A stretch of 56,938 nt of DNA. Source: Candidatus Bathyarchaeota archaeon (GTDB lineage: Archaea > Thermoproteota > Bathyarchaeia > TCS64). The stretch spans positions 1 through 56,938 of the forward strand of contig JABIBQ010000096.1 in assembly GCA_018652685.1 (NCBI GenBank), read 5' to 3'. Position 1 is the stretch's first letter. Every line of letters begins with the position of its first letter. A program made the position numbers and the translations under genes. Below, in pieces: positions 41,751 to 49,963 of this stretch. The notes below the pieces were generated by a model. The model was not told the origin of the DNA. It made no database searches and worked only from the letters and a program-made list of their open reading frames with translations.

Positions 41751-43148
41751 CTAGAGATCAAACTTTTTTATTGTCTCCTCTAGGGTCTTCTCAAGGATTT
41801 TCAGACCCTCGTCAACCTGCTCCTCGGTGATGATCAGTGCAGGCATCATCCTGAGTATGCTGGTACCCCAGCTTGAGCTCAAAATCAACCCATTCTTCTT
41901 CACCTTGTCAGTGAAGTACTGCATCGGGTTCTTCTCTGGATCCTTTTTCTCTTCCTTGTCAAGCTCCTTGGGAACCAGGCTATCCTTGCTCTCCCTATCC
42001 TTGACAAGCTCAACTCCCATGAACAGACCCATGCCGCGCACGTCACCGATTATCGGTATCCTATCCATCATACCTTTGAGTTTGTCCATCATGTATACAC
42101 CTCTCTTTGCCGAATTCTCCGCCAGGTTTTCCTCCTCGTAGTGATTGATCACTGCTAATGCAGTGGCGCAACTCACCGCGTGTCCGCTGTAAGTGTAGCT
42201 GTGGGGGAAGCCCTTTTCGTTGAAGTGATCGGCCAGCTTCTGGTTGATGACGCAAGCTCCTAGTGGAATATAGCCACACGTGATGCCTTTGGCGTAGGTC
42301 ACGATATCAGGTACAATTCCCCAGTGCTCGTAGGCAAACATCTTGCCAGTCCTTGCGAATCCCGTCATCACCTCGTCGAATATCAGGAGGATATTCTTTT
42401 CATCACAAATCTCCCTGATTCTCTTCCAGTAACCGTCTGGGGGTACTACCTGACCCGCCCAGCTGCAAATAGGCTCAGCCATAAACGCGGCAACTGTGCT
42501 CTCACCCTCTTTCTCGATAGTGTACTTTAGGAACTCTGCGCAGTACAAGTCACAGCCCGGGTACTCCTTCTTGTATGGGCATCTGTAACAGTATGGAGAC
42601 GCGATGTGCTTGAACTCCTCGATTATGCTAAGGCCCTTGCTCTGTCTGTTTCGCGCGGACCCACCAACCGAGACCATCCCATATGTGGACCCGTGGTACG
42701 CGTCCCAGAAACTTATGATTTTGGGTGCCGCCCTGTAGAGCTGGGCAAGCTTGATGGCCACCTCGTTTGCCTCTGTCCCGCTGTTGCCGAAAAACGTCTG
42801 GGTTATCTCAGGAGCGGTAATCTCCGCCAACTTCTTTGCCAACGCAATCTGGGGTTCATTATAATAGCTGGGACTAGCATAGGCCAGACTGTCAAGCTGT
42901 TTTTTCGCAGCCTCGATTGCAACCTTGTTACCCAAACCAATATGGACATTGAAAAGCTGACTGATGAAGTCGATGTACTTCTTACCACCCGCATCCCACA
43001 TGTAGATACCCTCTCCTCTCGTCATCACGATGGGCTTGGGCCCATCTGGCCTAGGCTCCCACCTTTGAACTAGAAACTTGCTCGCTTCCTCACGAAGTGT
43101 GTCCGCTTTCTTCTCCGAAAAATCCGTCATAGAATCACAGAGAAACAT
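41751..43148 (-). CDS. PLP-dependent class III aminotransferase
   Basis: 465 aa. 'GEGIYMWDAGGKKYIDF', 'TFFGNSGTEANEVAIKLA', 'SFWDAYHGSTYGMVSVGG', 'LIFDEVMTGFARTGKMFA' and the PLP lysine in 'TYAKGITCGYIPLGA' define the family (omega/4-aminobutyrate/ornithine-type). 'YSGHAVSCATALAV' and the C-terminal 'SWGTSILRMMPALIITEEQVD' follow. Amino donor is unknown. ATG 43148 lies about 22 nt after TATA-like AATAAATCTTA and may be leaderless; ATG 43130 ('MTDFSEKKAD') is the alternative. It has an 85-residue inserted Cys-rich part ('SPYCYRCPYKKEYPGCDLYC'). Confidence 0.93.
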   Translation of the reverse strand: MFLCDSMTDFSEKKADTLREEASKFLVQRWEPRPDGPKPIVMTRGEGIYMWDAGGKKYIDFISQLFNVHIGLGNKVAIEAAKKQLDSLAYASPSYYNEPQIALAKKLAEITAPEITQTFFGNSGTEANEVAIKLAQLYRAAPKIISFWDAYHGSTYGMVSVGGSARNRQSKGLSIIEEFKHIASPYCYRCPYKKEYPGCDLYCAEFLKYTIEKEGESTVAAFMAEPICSWAGQVVPPDGYWKRIREICDEKNILLIFDEVMTGFARTGKMFAYEHWGIVPDIVTYAKGITCGYIPLGACVINQKLADHFNEKGFPHSYTYSGHAVSCATALAVINHYEEENLAENSAKRGVYMMDKLKGMMDRIPIIGDVRGMGLFMGVELVKDRESKDSLVPKELDKEEKKDPEKNPMQYFTDKVKKNGLILSSSWGTSILRMMPALIITEEQVDEGLKILEKTLEETIKKFDL

Positions 43149-43285
43149 TGTTAGGAGAGGGTTTAAGATTTATTAGGAGATGCATATACTCCAAATAATC
43201 GCTTATAACGTGTTTATGTACACCCAATTAACTAAAACTCAGCGCGCGCGCCGCTTGAGATACAGGGTAGAGATAAAGAGATCGT

Positions 43286-43405
43286 CTAACCCCTTGATGG
43301 AATGGTAAAGCTAAACGTAACTCCCACGTCCCATCCCTCTGAGTTTGCAAATATCCTGCCATTGTGGAGTTCAATGATCCCGCCAGATTTAGATTCCAAC
43401 TTACT
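43286..43405 (-). pseudogene. Remnant of a histidine kinase ATPase-domain C-terminus
   Basis: The reverse strand reads 'KSGGIIELHNGRIFANSEGW' then 'DVGVTFSFTIPSRG' and TAG at 43286. This matches the end of the HATPase domain of the intact kinase at 22020 ('CKGFVELHGGEIWAESEGLD', then 'KGSTFTFTLP'). Upstream the frame meets TAG at 43408, and no kinase sequence is seen further up, so it is a 39-codon stump. Confidence 0.7.
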
Positions 43406-43483
43406 CTAAACAAACGTTATCAAAAAAAACAATATAATTCCTTTCGGTTGTCCCTGACATTTTAATATCCCAGGTCTCTGATT

Positions 43484-43690
43484 ATGTCTATGGTAACATG
43501 CGAGCTCTGCAACCAGACTGGAGATGATCTCAGCCTCAGGGAGGCCGTTCACAAGGATATGGGAAAGAAATGGGTCTGCGGGGACTGCTGGACTAATCTA
43601 TACGATAAAAACAGTATGATCGCTGGGACTACTGGTGGAGGCGGTACCTTTAGCTGTCCAGGCGGATGCGCCGGATGTAGAAATGCCTAA
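43484..43690 (+). CDS. Small Cys-rich zinc-ribbon-like protein
   Basis: 68 aa. 'VTCELCNQTG' and 'WVCGDCWTNLY' form two C-x2-C knuckles, likely one zinc site; the tail has 'FSCPGGCAGCRN', a second C-x3-C-x2-C cluster after a Gly-rich linker. TATA-like TTTAATATCC at 43461-43470 puts the ATG at 43484 at the transcript start. Function unknown. Confidence 0.75.
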   Translation: MSMVTCELCNQTGDDLSLREAVHKDMGKKWVCGDCWTNLYDKNSMIAGTTGGGGTFSCPGGCAGCRNA

Positions 43691-43808
43691 TCCATATTCT
43701 AATCGTATTTATCCTAGGTTCAATAACTACTTTTATGAGAAATGGGAGTCGGGTTTATTCGGAGTATCCTGTTAATACCGCGCGTGCGTTAATCACTTTA
43801 GTTGTTGA

Positions 43809-43836
43809 GCATTTTCTCAATTTTTCTGAGAAATGC
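43809..43836. terminator. 10-bp hairpin downstream of the small minus-strand gene
   Basis: GCATTTTCTCA (43809-43819) and TGAGAAATGC (43827-43836) pair almost perfectly (one bulged T) around a 7-nt loop. It lies 10 nt beyond the stop codon of the gene at 43846, so it probably marks that transcript's end. Confidence 0.5.
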
Positions 43837-43845
43837 ACTCACTAC

Positions 43846-44034
43846 TCATGACAATTCGTTTTTAAGTTTCTCTATAAACCCTTCTCGATCTTCATCTAAA
43901 CGAGACTTCACTAGTTTCCATGTTGAGCTACAGTTTTTATATTCTACATCAAGAAGTGAATGAATTTTACGGTCAAGATCTTTTTTGGTATCTTTAGTAG
44001 GTTCTACTCCTATTTGGTTGAAAATTTCATTCAT
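43846..44034 (-). CDS. Small helical protein of unknown function
   Basis: 62 aa from the ATG at 44034 ('MNEIFNQIGVEPTKDTKKDL'). The longer frame up to 44106 would overlap leuD and is less protein-like. Mostly charged helix, ends 'RLDEDREGFIEKLKNELS'. Codons are more AT-rich than in neighbours. No family is recognised. Confidence 0.6.
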   Translation of the reverse strand: MNEIFNQIGVEPTKDTKKDLDRKIHSLLDVEYKNCSSTWKLVKSRLDEDREGFIEKLKNELS

Positions 44035-44099
44035 GTGACGGAAATAACATGTCATGAACTTGAAAATGGTGTTCGTGAATAAATGGTGTTGGGTAAGTG

Positions 44100-44594
44100 T
44101 TACCACTTGGCCCTGTTCTCTTTGATGTACTCCCTGAGGCCACCTGCGCTCAGGATCTCCATCATGAACTCGGGTACTGGCGTGAAGCTCAGCTCCTTTG
44201 AACCGTTGACGATGATCTTCCCGGCAGATAGCTCTATCTCGATGTCATCCCCCGTCTTCACTTCCTTGCTGATGCCGGGACACTCCAACGCGGGCAATCC
44301 TAGGTTCGCTGCGTTCCTATAGAAGATACGCGCGAAACCCTCTGCGATAACTGCTCCAACGCCTGAATACTTCAGAGCTATTGGTGCGTGTTCGCGGCTG
44401 CTACCCAGCCCGAAGTTTCTTCCACCTATGACAACGTCACCTAGTTGAACCTTTTTGGCGAACTCCTTGTCGAGTCCCTCCATGGCGTGCTTTGCCATAT
44501 CTTTGGGGTCCGTTAGCTCCAGGTATATCCCCGGCAAGATGAAATCGGTGTTGACGTCATCGCCGTAGTTCCAAGCCTTTCCTTTGATACTCAT
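44100..44594 (-). CDS. leuD: 3-isopropylmalate dehydratase small subunit
   Basis: 164 aa, archaeal length. '[21 protein letters not shown]' opens the aconitase swivel domain and '[21 protein letters not shown]' (in parts) carries the substrate-binding Ser-Ser-Arg loop. Together with LeuC it isomerises 2- to 3-isopropylmalate. It starts 2 nt after leuC's stop. Archaea also use this pair in homoaconitase or citramalate pathways, so the exact substrate is not certain. Confidence 0.93.
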   Translation of the reverse strand: MSIKGKAWNYGDDVNTDFILPGIYLELTDPKDMAKHAMEGLDKEFAKKVQLGDVVIGGRNFGLGSSREHAPIALKYSGVGAVIAEGFARIFYRNAANLGLPALECPGISKEVKTGDDIEIELSAGKIIVNGSKELSFTPVPEFMMEILSAGGLREYIKENRAKW

Positions 44595-44596
44595 CT

Positions 44597-45850
44597 CTAG
44601 ACCTCCCTTGGGTCAGTGATGACCCCTGTCAGTGCGCTTGCTGCTGCCGTAGCTGGACTTGCTAGATACACGAAAGCCTCTGTACTTCCCTGCCTTCCAC
44701 GGAAGTTCCTGTTACTAGTAGCCAGGCTCACCTCGCCCGGTGCGAGTATGCCATGGTTTCCCCCAAAGCATACGCTGCATGATGGGTTGCACAGCACTGC
44801 GCCTGCGTCCATAAGTGTGGTTATTAGTCCCTCGGTGTTTGCAGCCTTGTACACCTCTGGGCTTGCTGGTGTCGCTATCACACGTACGTCACTGCATATC
44901 TTCTTTCCCTTCAGTATCTCGGCCGCTACCCTCAGGTCTTCCAGCCTGCCGTTTGTGCATGAGCCGATGAAGACCTGGTTGATTGCCTTACCGGTCACCT
45001 CGCCAACGTCCTTGACGTTGTCAACGGCGTGTGGGCAAGCCACCTGTGGCGCAAGGTTATCGCTGTCTACATTGATTGATTTCCAGTATTTTGCGTCCGG
45101 ATCAGAGTAGACTGGCGTGTAATCGTGCTTAACCCTGCCCTCTAAGAATTTGAACGTCTTGTAGTCTGGCTCACAGATGCCAGTTTTTCCTCCCAACTCT
45201 ATCGCCATGTTGCACATGGTCATTCTCGCCCCGATGCTCATCTCCTTGACAGTACTTCCATGAAACTCTAATGCCGCGTAGGTTGCCCCATCTGCGCCTA
45301 GCTGTTTAGCTGCGTTCAGAATAACGTCCTTAGACATCACCCTGTCACCTAGGCTTCCATCTGCCTGAATCTTGACTGTCTCGGGTACTTTGAACCATAG
45401 TTTTCCGGTTCCAATTGCGGCCCCCATGTCAGTGCTACCGATACCCGTGCTGAACGCGCCGAATGCACCGTGGGTACATGTGTGGCTGTCCGCTCCAACC
45501 ATGAGCATGCCAGGGTAGACATGGCCATTCTCAGGGATGATCTGGTGGCATACTCCGCTGTTGATATCGTAGAAATGCTTGAAGTTCTGCGCCTTGGCTA
45601 TCTCCCTGCACTCCTTGTGGAGGGTGGCGTTCTGGATGTTTGTTGCCGGCGCGATGTGGTCGAGGAGAATGGTGACCTTCTCAGGGTCAAAGACCTTCTT
45701 GATATCCATATCGTACATAGCGTGGAATGCAAGCGCGGCGGTCAATGCGGGCATGAAAGCGAAGTCAATATCAGCCTTCACTATCTCCCCGGGATTGACT
45801 GTGTCCCGTCCGCTGTGGCTTGCCAGTATTTTCTGTGCAACCGTGCTCAT
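44597..45850 (-). CDS. leuC: 3-isopropylmalate dehydratase large subunit
   Basis: 417 aa, archaeal type. The [4Fe-4S] Cys residues are in 'FIGSCTNGRLEDL' and 'NPSCSVCFGGNHG'. 'MLMVGADSHTCTHGAFGAFSTGIGSTD' (in parts) near residue 130 is the typical aconitase motif. It overlaps leuA by 4 nt (ATGA), showing translational coupling. Confidence 0.94.
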   Translation of the reverse strand: MSTVAQKILASHSGRDTVNPGEIVKADIDFAFMPALTAALAFHAMYDMDIKKVFDPEKVTILLDHIAPATNIQNATLHKECREIAKAQNFKHFYDINSGVCHQIIPENGHVYPGMLMVGADSHTCTHGAFGAFSTGIGSTDMGAAIGTGKLWFKVPETVKIQADGSLGDRVMSKDVILNAAKQLGADGATYAALEFHGSTVKEMSIGARMTMCNMAIELGGKTGICEPDYKTFKFLEGRVKHDYTPVYSDPDAKYWKSINVDSDNLAPQVACPHAVDNVKDVGEVTGKAINQVFIGSCTNGRLEDLRVAAEILKGKKICSDVRVIATPASPEVYKAANTEGLITTLMDAGAVLCNPSCSVCFGGNHGILAPGEVSLATSNRNFRGRQGSTEAFVYLASPATAAASALTGVITDPREV

Positions 45851-47391
45851 TTTAATTCTGCCTTGTCAAGTAATCGGTTCATGCCTTTGAGTATTGCCTC
45901 TACGCTGGCCATGACAGTGTCGCCGTGGACCGCATTGGCCGATATGAGTCTATCGCCCTGCCTAACACCTACAGTTACATTGGCTACCGCGTTGGTCCCG
46001 CCAGTGATTGCCTTCATGCTGAACTTTTCTAACGAAATATCAGCAAAGTGCCCAACGACGTTCCTGATTGCGTTTGTGGCCGAATCAATGGGCCCGTTCC
46101 CGACACCGCTTCCCGTCATGGGCTTGCCGTCAACTATCAACGTGACGCTTGCCGTGGGTGTGATGGTGTTTCCCGTCACGACCAGCAACTGCTGCAGCTT
46201 TACACGGTCCTCCATTCTGATGTTCATAACATCCTTTGTGATGGCGTAGAGGTCGTCGTCAGTGATCACTTTTCCCGTGTCCCCGATGGACTTTACCCTC
46301 CTTGAGATAGTCTTTAGCTGGTCCTCGGTGGGCTCGAACCCCAGGTCTCTTACCATCTTGAAGACGCCGTGGCGCCCAGCGTGCTTACCAGCTGCTATCC
46401 TGCTCTTCTTGCCGACGAACTCAGCATTGATGATCTCATAGTTACCCCTGTGGCTCAGCAATCCGTGTACGTGGATGCCGGCCTCATGTGTGAATGCGTT
46501 ATCTCCAACGATTGGGGTGGTCGGTGGCATGTAGATGCTGCTCAGCTGCTGGACCATGTTGCTGGTCTCTGCCAGTTTCTGATAATTCAATCCGGTCTCT
46601 ATGCCATATTGAGCGATGAGGCTCACTGCCACTTCTTCCAGGCTGGTGTTACCTGCCCTTTCGCCCAGACCGTTGATGCAGACGTGTATCTGCTCACAAC
46701 CCGCCTCCACTGCAGCTAGACTTGTGGCTGTCGCCTGTCCCAAGTCGTTGTGAGCGTGTGCGCTCAATGGAGTCTTAACCGTATTTTTCAGCTCCTTGAA
46801 GAATTCGTAGGTGATCCGTGGAGTCATAACGCCAACTGTGTCCGGGATGTTCAGCATCTCGGCTCCCGCATCTCCGGCTGCGATACAGATCTCCTTGAGG
46901 AAATCCATGTTCGTCCTTGTGGCGTCCTGTGGACTGAACTCTACCCTGACACCGTGGTCCTTGGCGTATGTGATACCATCAACAGCCTGATTCAAGACCT
47001 CCTCTCGGGTGGTATTCATCATGTGCTTGATGTGCAGATCACTTGTGCTGATGAATATGTGGATGTAAGGCACATCACAGTCCAGTGCACGGTCGATATC
47101 TCCTTTGAGAGGGCGTGAAAGAGCAATTATCGTGGAGTCAAGGCCTAGCGCGGCTATCCTCTTCACTGATTCCGTCTCGCCCTTGCTAGTGATGGGAAAC
47201 CCTGCCTCGATCTTGGGTACTCTGAGCTCGTCCAGTTGACGCGCGATCTTGATTTTCTCGTCAATAGTGTAGGTTACGCCGGGCATCTGCTCCCCGTCTC
47301 TGAGGGTGGTATCGAATATCCAGACCTTTTTCGGCAAGTTCAACTCGATATTCGGGGTGTATGTGCTCATATAGAATTCTTCATCGCTCAT
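45847..47391 (-). CDS. leuA: 2-isopropylmalate synthase (alpha-isopropylmalate/homocitrate synthase family)
   Basis: 514 aa, full length with the C-terminal LeuA dimer/regulatory domain (about residues 395-514), so likely inhibited by leucine. 'IFDTTLRDGEQMPGVTY' holds the metal/substrate Arg-Asp, 'LSAHAHNDLGQATATSLAAVEAG' (in parts) holds the His-x-His, and 'CINGLGERAGNTSLEEVA' follows. Condenses acetyl-CoA with 2-oxoisovalerate; homocitrate or citramalate synthase cannot be excluded. First of the leuA-leuC-leuD operon. leuB is not in the window. TATA-like GCTTATAATC lies about 40 nt upstream. Confidence 0.92.
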   Translation of the reverse strand: MSDEEFYMSTYTPNIELNLPKKVWIFDTTLRDGEQMPGVTYTIDEKIKIARQLDELRVPKIEAGFPITSKGETESVKRIAALGLDSTIIALSRPLKGDIDRALDCDVPYIHIFISTSDLHIKHMMNTTREEVLNQAVDGITYAKDHGVRVEFSPQDATRTNMDFLKEICIAAGDAGAEMLNIPDTVGVMTPRITYEFFKELKNTVKTPLSAHAHNDLGQATATSLAAVEAGCEQIHVCINGLGERAGNTSLEEVAVSLIAQYGIETGLNYQKLAETSNMVQQLSSIYMPPTTPIVGDNAFTHEAGIHVHGLLSHRGNYEIINAEFVGKKSRIAAGKHAGRHGVFKMVRDLGFEPTEDQLKTISRRVKSIGDTGKVITDDDLYAITKDVMNIRMEDRVKLQQLLVVTGNTITPTASVTLIVDGKPMTGSGVGNGPIDSATNAIRNVVGHFADISLEKFSMKAITGGTNAVANVTVGVRQGDRLISANAVHGDTVMASVEAILKGMNRLLDKAELK

Positions 47392-47508
47392 GCTAATGCA
47401 CCAATTTAGCTATCAACCCACTACAATGATTATAAGCAGTTTGGGTAATAATGATTGCATATAATGGACTATTTTTAACACGAAAAATACAAAAAAGGTA
47501 TTTTGGAC

Positions 47509-48021
47509 CTAAAGGTCCATGTTCAGCACGTTGCGTTGTACGAGGGCATAGATTAACAGTGCGCTGATTATCAGCTCGGCTGCAAGATAACTTCCATTGT
47601 ACAGTGCGCTGTAGATCACTGGGCTCATCCCTTCGGGTGCGTACATTCCAAAGAATACAACGCCGCTGATGAAATGTCCCACAAACCTTCCTGCTATCCC
47701 CGCCACGACTCCAACAATTGGCTGCTTCTTGAACAGTGCTGCTATTCCTAGGATACCAAAGGCAAATGGATAGTCAAGGATCATTCCGATTGGACTGTAG
47801 AACCAGCCATCAATCATCATCTGAACTAATCCATATATTACACCAGTAGTGATGCCAACCTTAGCATCCCGCCTGAACGCGATTAGTAGGATTGGTACCA
47901 TGCTTCCTGCTGTAACTGAGCCACCGTAGGGCATGCTCACAGGTTTGATCGTGCTTAAAATCGTTGCCAAGGCGACCATGATCGCCATTTCCGCCAAAAC
48001 TCTAGTATTACTTTTACTCAT
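47509..48021 (-). CDS. Thiamine transporter S component, ThiT-like
   Basis: 170 aa from the ATG at 48021, six membrane helices. 'KPVSMPYGGSVTAGSMVPILL' region and 'LDYPFAFGILGIA' are ThiT hallmarks of the ECF vitamin-uptake family. The frame extends to 48093, but that part is the riboswitch, so the 48021 Met is right. GGAGGA 11 nt upstream is the ribosome-binding site. Needs an ECF energy module, which is not in the window. Regulation by thiamine pyrophosphate is shown by the riboswitch, which confirms the substrate. Confidence 0.9.
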   Translation of the reverse strand: MSKSNTRVLAEMAIMVALATILSTIKPVSMPYGGSVTAGSMVPILLIAFRRDAKVGITTGVIYGLVQMMIDGWFYSPIGMILDYPFAFGILGIAALFKKQPIVGVVAGIAGRFVGHFISGVVFFGMYAPEGMSPVIYSALYNGSYLAAELIISALLIYALVQRNVLNMDL

Positions 48022-48029
48022 TGTGTTTT

Positions 48030-48127
48030 TTCCTCCGCCAGTATTACCTGGATCAGGTTCTAAGGGTCGACGAATCAACGTCCTCTCAGCCAAACTGCTG
48101 TTCAGCTCCCCCTTATTGCATCAAGAA
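48030..48127 (-). ncRNA. TPP riboswitch (THI element) controlling the thiamine transporter
   Basis: Reverse strand, in order: GGGGGAGCTG, GGCTGAGAGG (CTGAGA box), ACCCTT, GAACCTGATC, then CAGGTAATACTGGCGGAGGA. These are the conserved blocks of the thi-box aptamer (CUGAGA, ACCCUU, GAACCUGAUC, GGxUAAUxCxxGCGxAGG). The last block holds the GGAGG ribosome-binding site, and AGGAA pairs with TTCTT at 48127-48123 to close P1, so ligand binding should block translation. Confidence 0.92.
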
Positions 48128-48166
48128 CTCCGAGCCTGCAATATAAAATTATGCAAATTGTGGGTC

Positions 48167-49093
48167 TTACCCGTCCCCTGGGAAGCTTCCGTATATCTCA
48201 TCGATATCGATGCGCCGTTGCTCGGTGATAGGCTCACCGTCCATGGAGAATCCTGTTCCATCTCTCACGGAACCGATGACTGTGCAAGGAACTCCTATCT
48301 CCTGGCATTTCTTTTTAGCCTCTTTCACTCCATCGGGGCTCACAATTATGATAAGAGCGCCATAAGTTGGTGCCCTGAGAATCTCCCCGTCAAGATCAGA
48401 TGTTCCATCCGCGAAAACAATGTCTTTTGATAAAGCATCAATCATGACATTGTGTCCTTCCGCGATCTCATATAGGGCTCCAAAGACTCCTCCTTCCGAG
48501 ACATCATGCATTATCTTCACATGGTTAACATTGTGTAGGGAAAGAATCACTTGAAGTGGCGTGAACTTTTTCCATCCCTCATAATCAAACCCTTTCGCTA
48601 GCATGTCAAGCCAAACCGCCTCTCCCCCCACCTCCCCTACAAGTAAGACAGTGTCTCCTACTCTGGGCTTCTTAGGAGGTCGAACCTCTATTCCCATACA
48701 TGTCGAGGTCAAAAGGGGTATCTCAAGACCGAAATATGTGGCGGTCTGCCCCGCAGTGACGATGACGCCATACTTTTTTGCCTCGTCGCCTAGACTTTTT
48801 GCTATGATCCTGAGGTCACTCTCCTTAGTATTCAATGGCAGATAAATGCCTGAGATCATGTGGGTTGGCTTACCAAACCGGCTGGCCACGTTACTTGCAG
48901 CGTAGTGGAACGAAAAGAACCCCAGTGCCTCAGTTGGCACGCCTATACTTGGGCTGTGAGCGATTACAGTTTTTCCAGAAAACTCCGTGGTTGCCCCATC
49001 CAACTCAAGACTCTTCTCAATGGGAAGATATGGCAGAACGCTTCTGTTGAATATCTCTTTCGTAACCTTACCGAGGCCAAGTGTATCGCTCAT
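48167..49093 (-). CDS. AIR-synthase-related (PurM/HypE/ThiL superfamily) protein
   Basis: 308 aa from ATG 49093; ATG 49102 also possible. The PurM-like order is seen: 'FSGKTVIAHSPSIGVPTEALG' in the N-terminal half, 'GVIVTAGQTATYFGLEIPLLT', then 'GDTVLLVGEVGGEAVW', 'HVKIMHDVSEGGVFGALYEIA' (the HDVSEGG motif of PurM/HypE) and 'APTYGALIIIVSPDGV'. It should bind ATP and a small-molecule or protein substrate. The metal-binding Asp cluster of ThiL is not clear, so ThiL is not favoured despite the neighbouring thiamine transporter. Confidence 0.85.
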   Translation of the reverse strand: MSDTLGLGKVTKEIFNRSVLPYLPIEKSLELDGATTEFSGKTVIAHSPSIGVPTEALGFFSFHYAASNVASRFGKPTHMISGIYLPLNTKESDLRIIAKSLGDEAKKYGVIVTAGQTATYFGLEIPLLTSTCMGIEVRPPKKPRVGDTVLLVGEVGGEAVWLDMLAKGFDYEGWKKFTPLQVILSLHNVNHVKIMHDVSEGGVFGALYEIAEGHNVMIDALSKDIVFADGTSDLDGEILRAPTYGALIIIVSPDGVKEAKKKCQEIGVPCTVIGSVRDGTGFSMDGEPITEQRRIDIDEIYGSFPGDG

Positions 49094-49234
49094 ATCAACC
49101 AAATATCACACCGCGTTTTCACCTAAAAATCAACCTGAACTGATCGTTCAACGAATGATGTAATTTAATTGAGACAATTCAATTTCAAGGGCTTCGCTTA
49201 AATATACACAGGTGCCATGAAATGATGAATAGCG

Positions 49235-49963
49235 ATGGCGCTTACTCTGACCGACGACATGATAGTAGGCATAGGGGCGCTAATCGTAGCAGCTGTTGCC
49301 ATTTTTATGTTCATGAGGGCAACCGATGGTGTAGGAAAACCTCAGAGGCGTGAAGACAATGACCCATCGAGCATCTCAATTTCGATGGAGTCATCTCGAG
49401 TTAGCGTTCCAACGCTACCAAGTGTAGCAAAAAGAAGCGAGGTCGAAAAGGCAAGATCAACTATCCGTACGTTGACCGTCCAGCAGGAAATACTAGGCAT
49501 GGTCATGAAGCGACTCTTCGAGGCAGAGGACGAGGGAGAGATCAACAAAGAGGAGCGGGAACGCCTCGGGAAGAACTATGAGGTAGAGATGCAGAAAGTA
49601 ACCGAGGAACTTACGAAGGCAGAGCTGATTGTGAGTCTCAATGAGCTTGAGGTAATCCGGTCAGATATCGTCAAACAGTTCCAGGAGACACTCACGGATA
49701 CCCAGAGCAAGATAGATCTCATCATCAAGGAGCTCAACATTCAGCCCATCGAGCCCGTTGTACCAGATGAACCCAAATCCCAGCCTAAACCGAGAGGAAC
49801 CAGGCCCAAGCCACAGCTCCAGCCCCAGGAAGATGAGCCAGATGTAGACGAGGAAGGAACTCCAAGAAGGGGAAGAGAGACCGTCGAAGAGCGATTAGAT
49901 AAGCTTAAACAGGACGTGCTCAAGGAGCTAGAAGAACTAGATCGCTTGGAGCTTGAGCAATAA
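49235..49963 (+). CDS. Membrane-anchored coiled-coil protein with Pro-rich segment
   Basis: 242 aa. One membrane helix at residues 9-28 (MIVGIGALIVAAVAIFMFM), a Ser-rich linker, a long coiled coil (about 65-165), a Pro/Gln/Lys-rich segment (170-205; 'PKPRGTRPKPQLQPQ') and a short C-terminal helix rich in Glu/Leu ('LKELEELDRLELEQ'). A scaffold or envelope role is possible. Its stop TAA is followed directly by the rpiA ATG, so the two genes are one operon. Confidence 0.75.
   Translation: MALTLTDDMIVGIGALIVAAVAIFMFMRATDGVGKPQRREDNDPSSISISMESSRVSVPTLPSVAKRSEVEKARSTIRTLTVQQEILGMVMKRLFEAEDEGEINKEERERLGKNYEVEMQKVTEELTKAELIVSLNELEVIRSDIVKQFQETLTDTQSKIDLIIKELNIQPIEPVVPDEPKSQPKPRGTRPKPQLQPQEDEPDVDEEGTPRRGRETVEERLDKLKQDVLKELEELDRLELEQ

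Noticed and set aside
43735-43851. 38-codon plus-strand ATG frame
   Set aside because: It runs through the hairpin at 43809-43836 and into the end of the small minus-strand gene; composition is not convincing.
48022-48093. Upstream ATG extension of the thiamine transporter
   Set aside because: The extension lies within the TPP riboswitch aptamer; GGAGGA precedes the internal ATG at 48021.
48167-49093. ThiL (thiamine-monophosphate kinase) call for the PurM-like protein
   Set aside because: The neighbouring transporter is suggestive but the ThiL metal-binding Asp motifs are not seen, and the riboswitch lies downstream of this gene.
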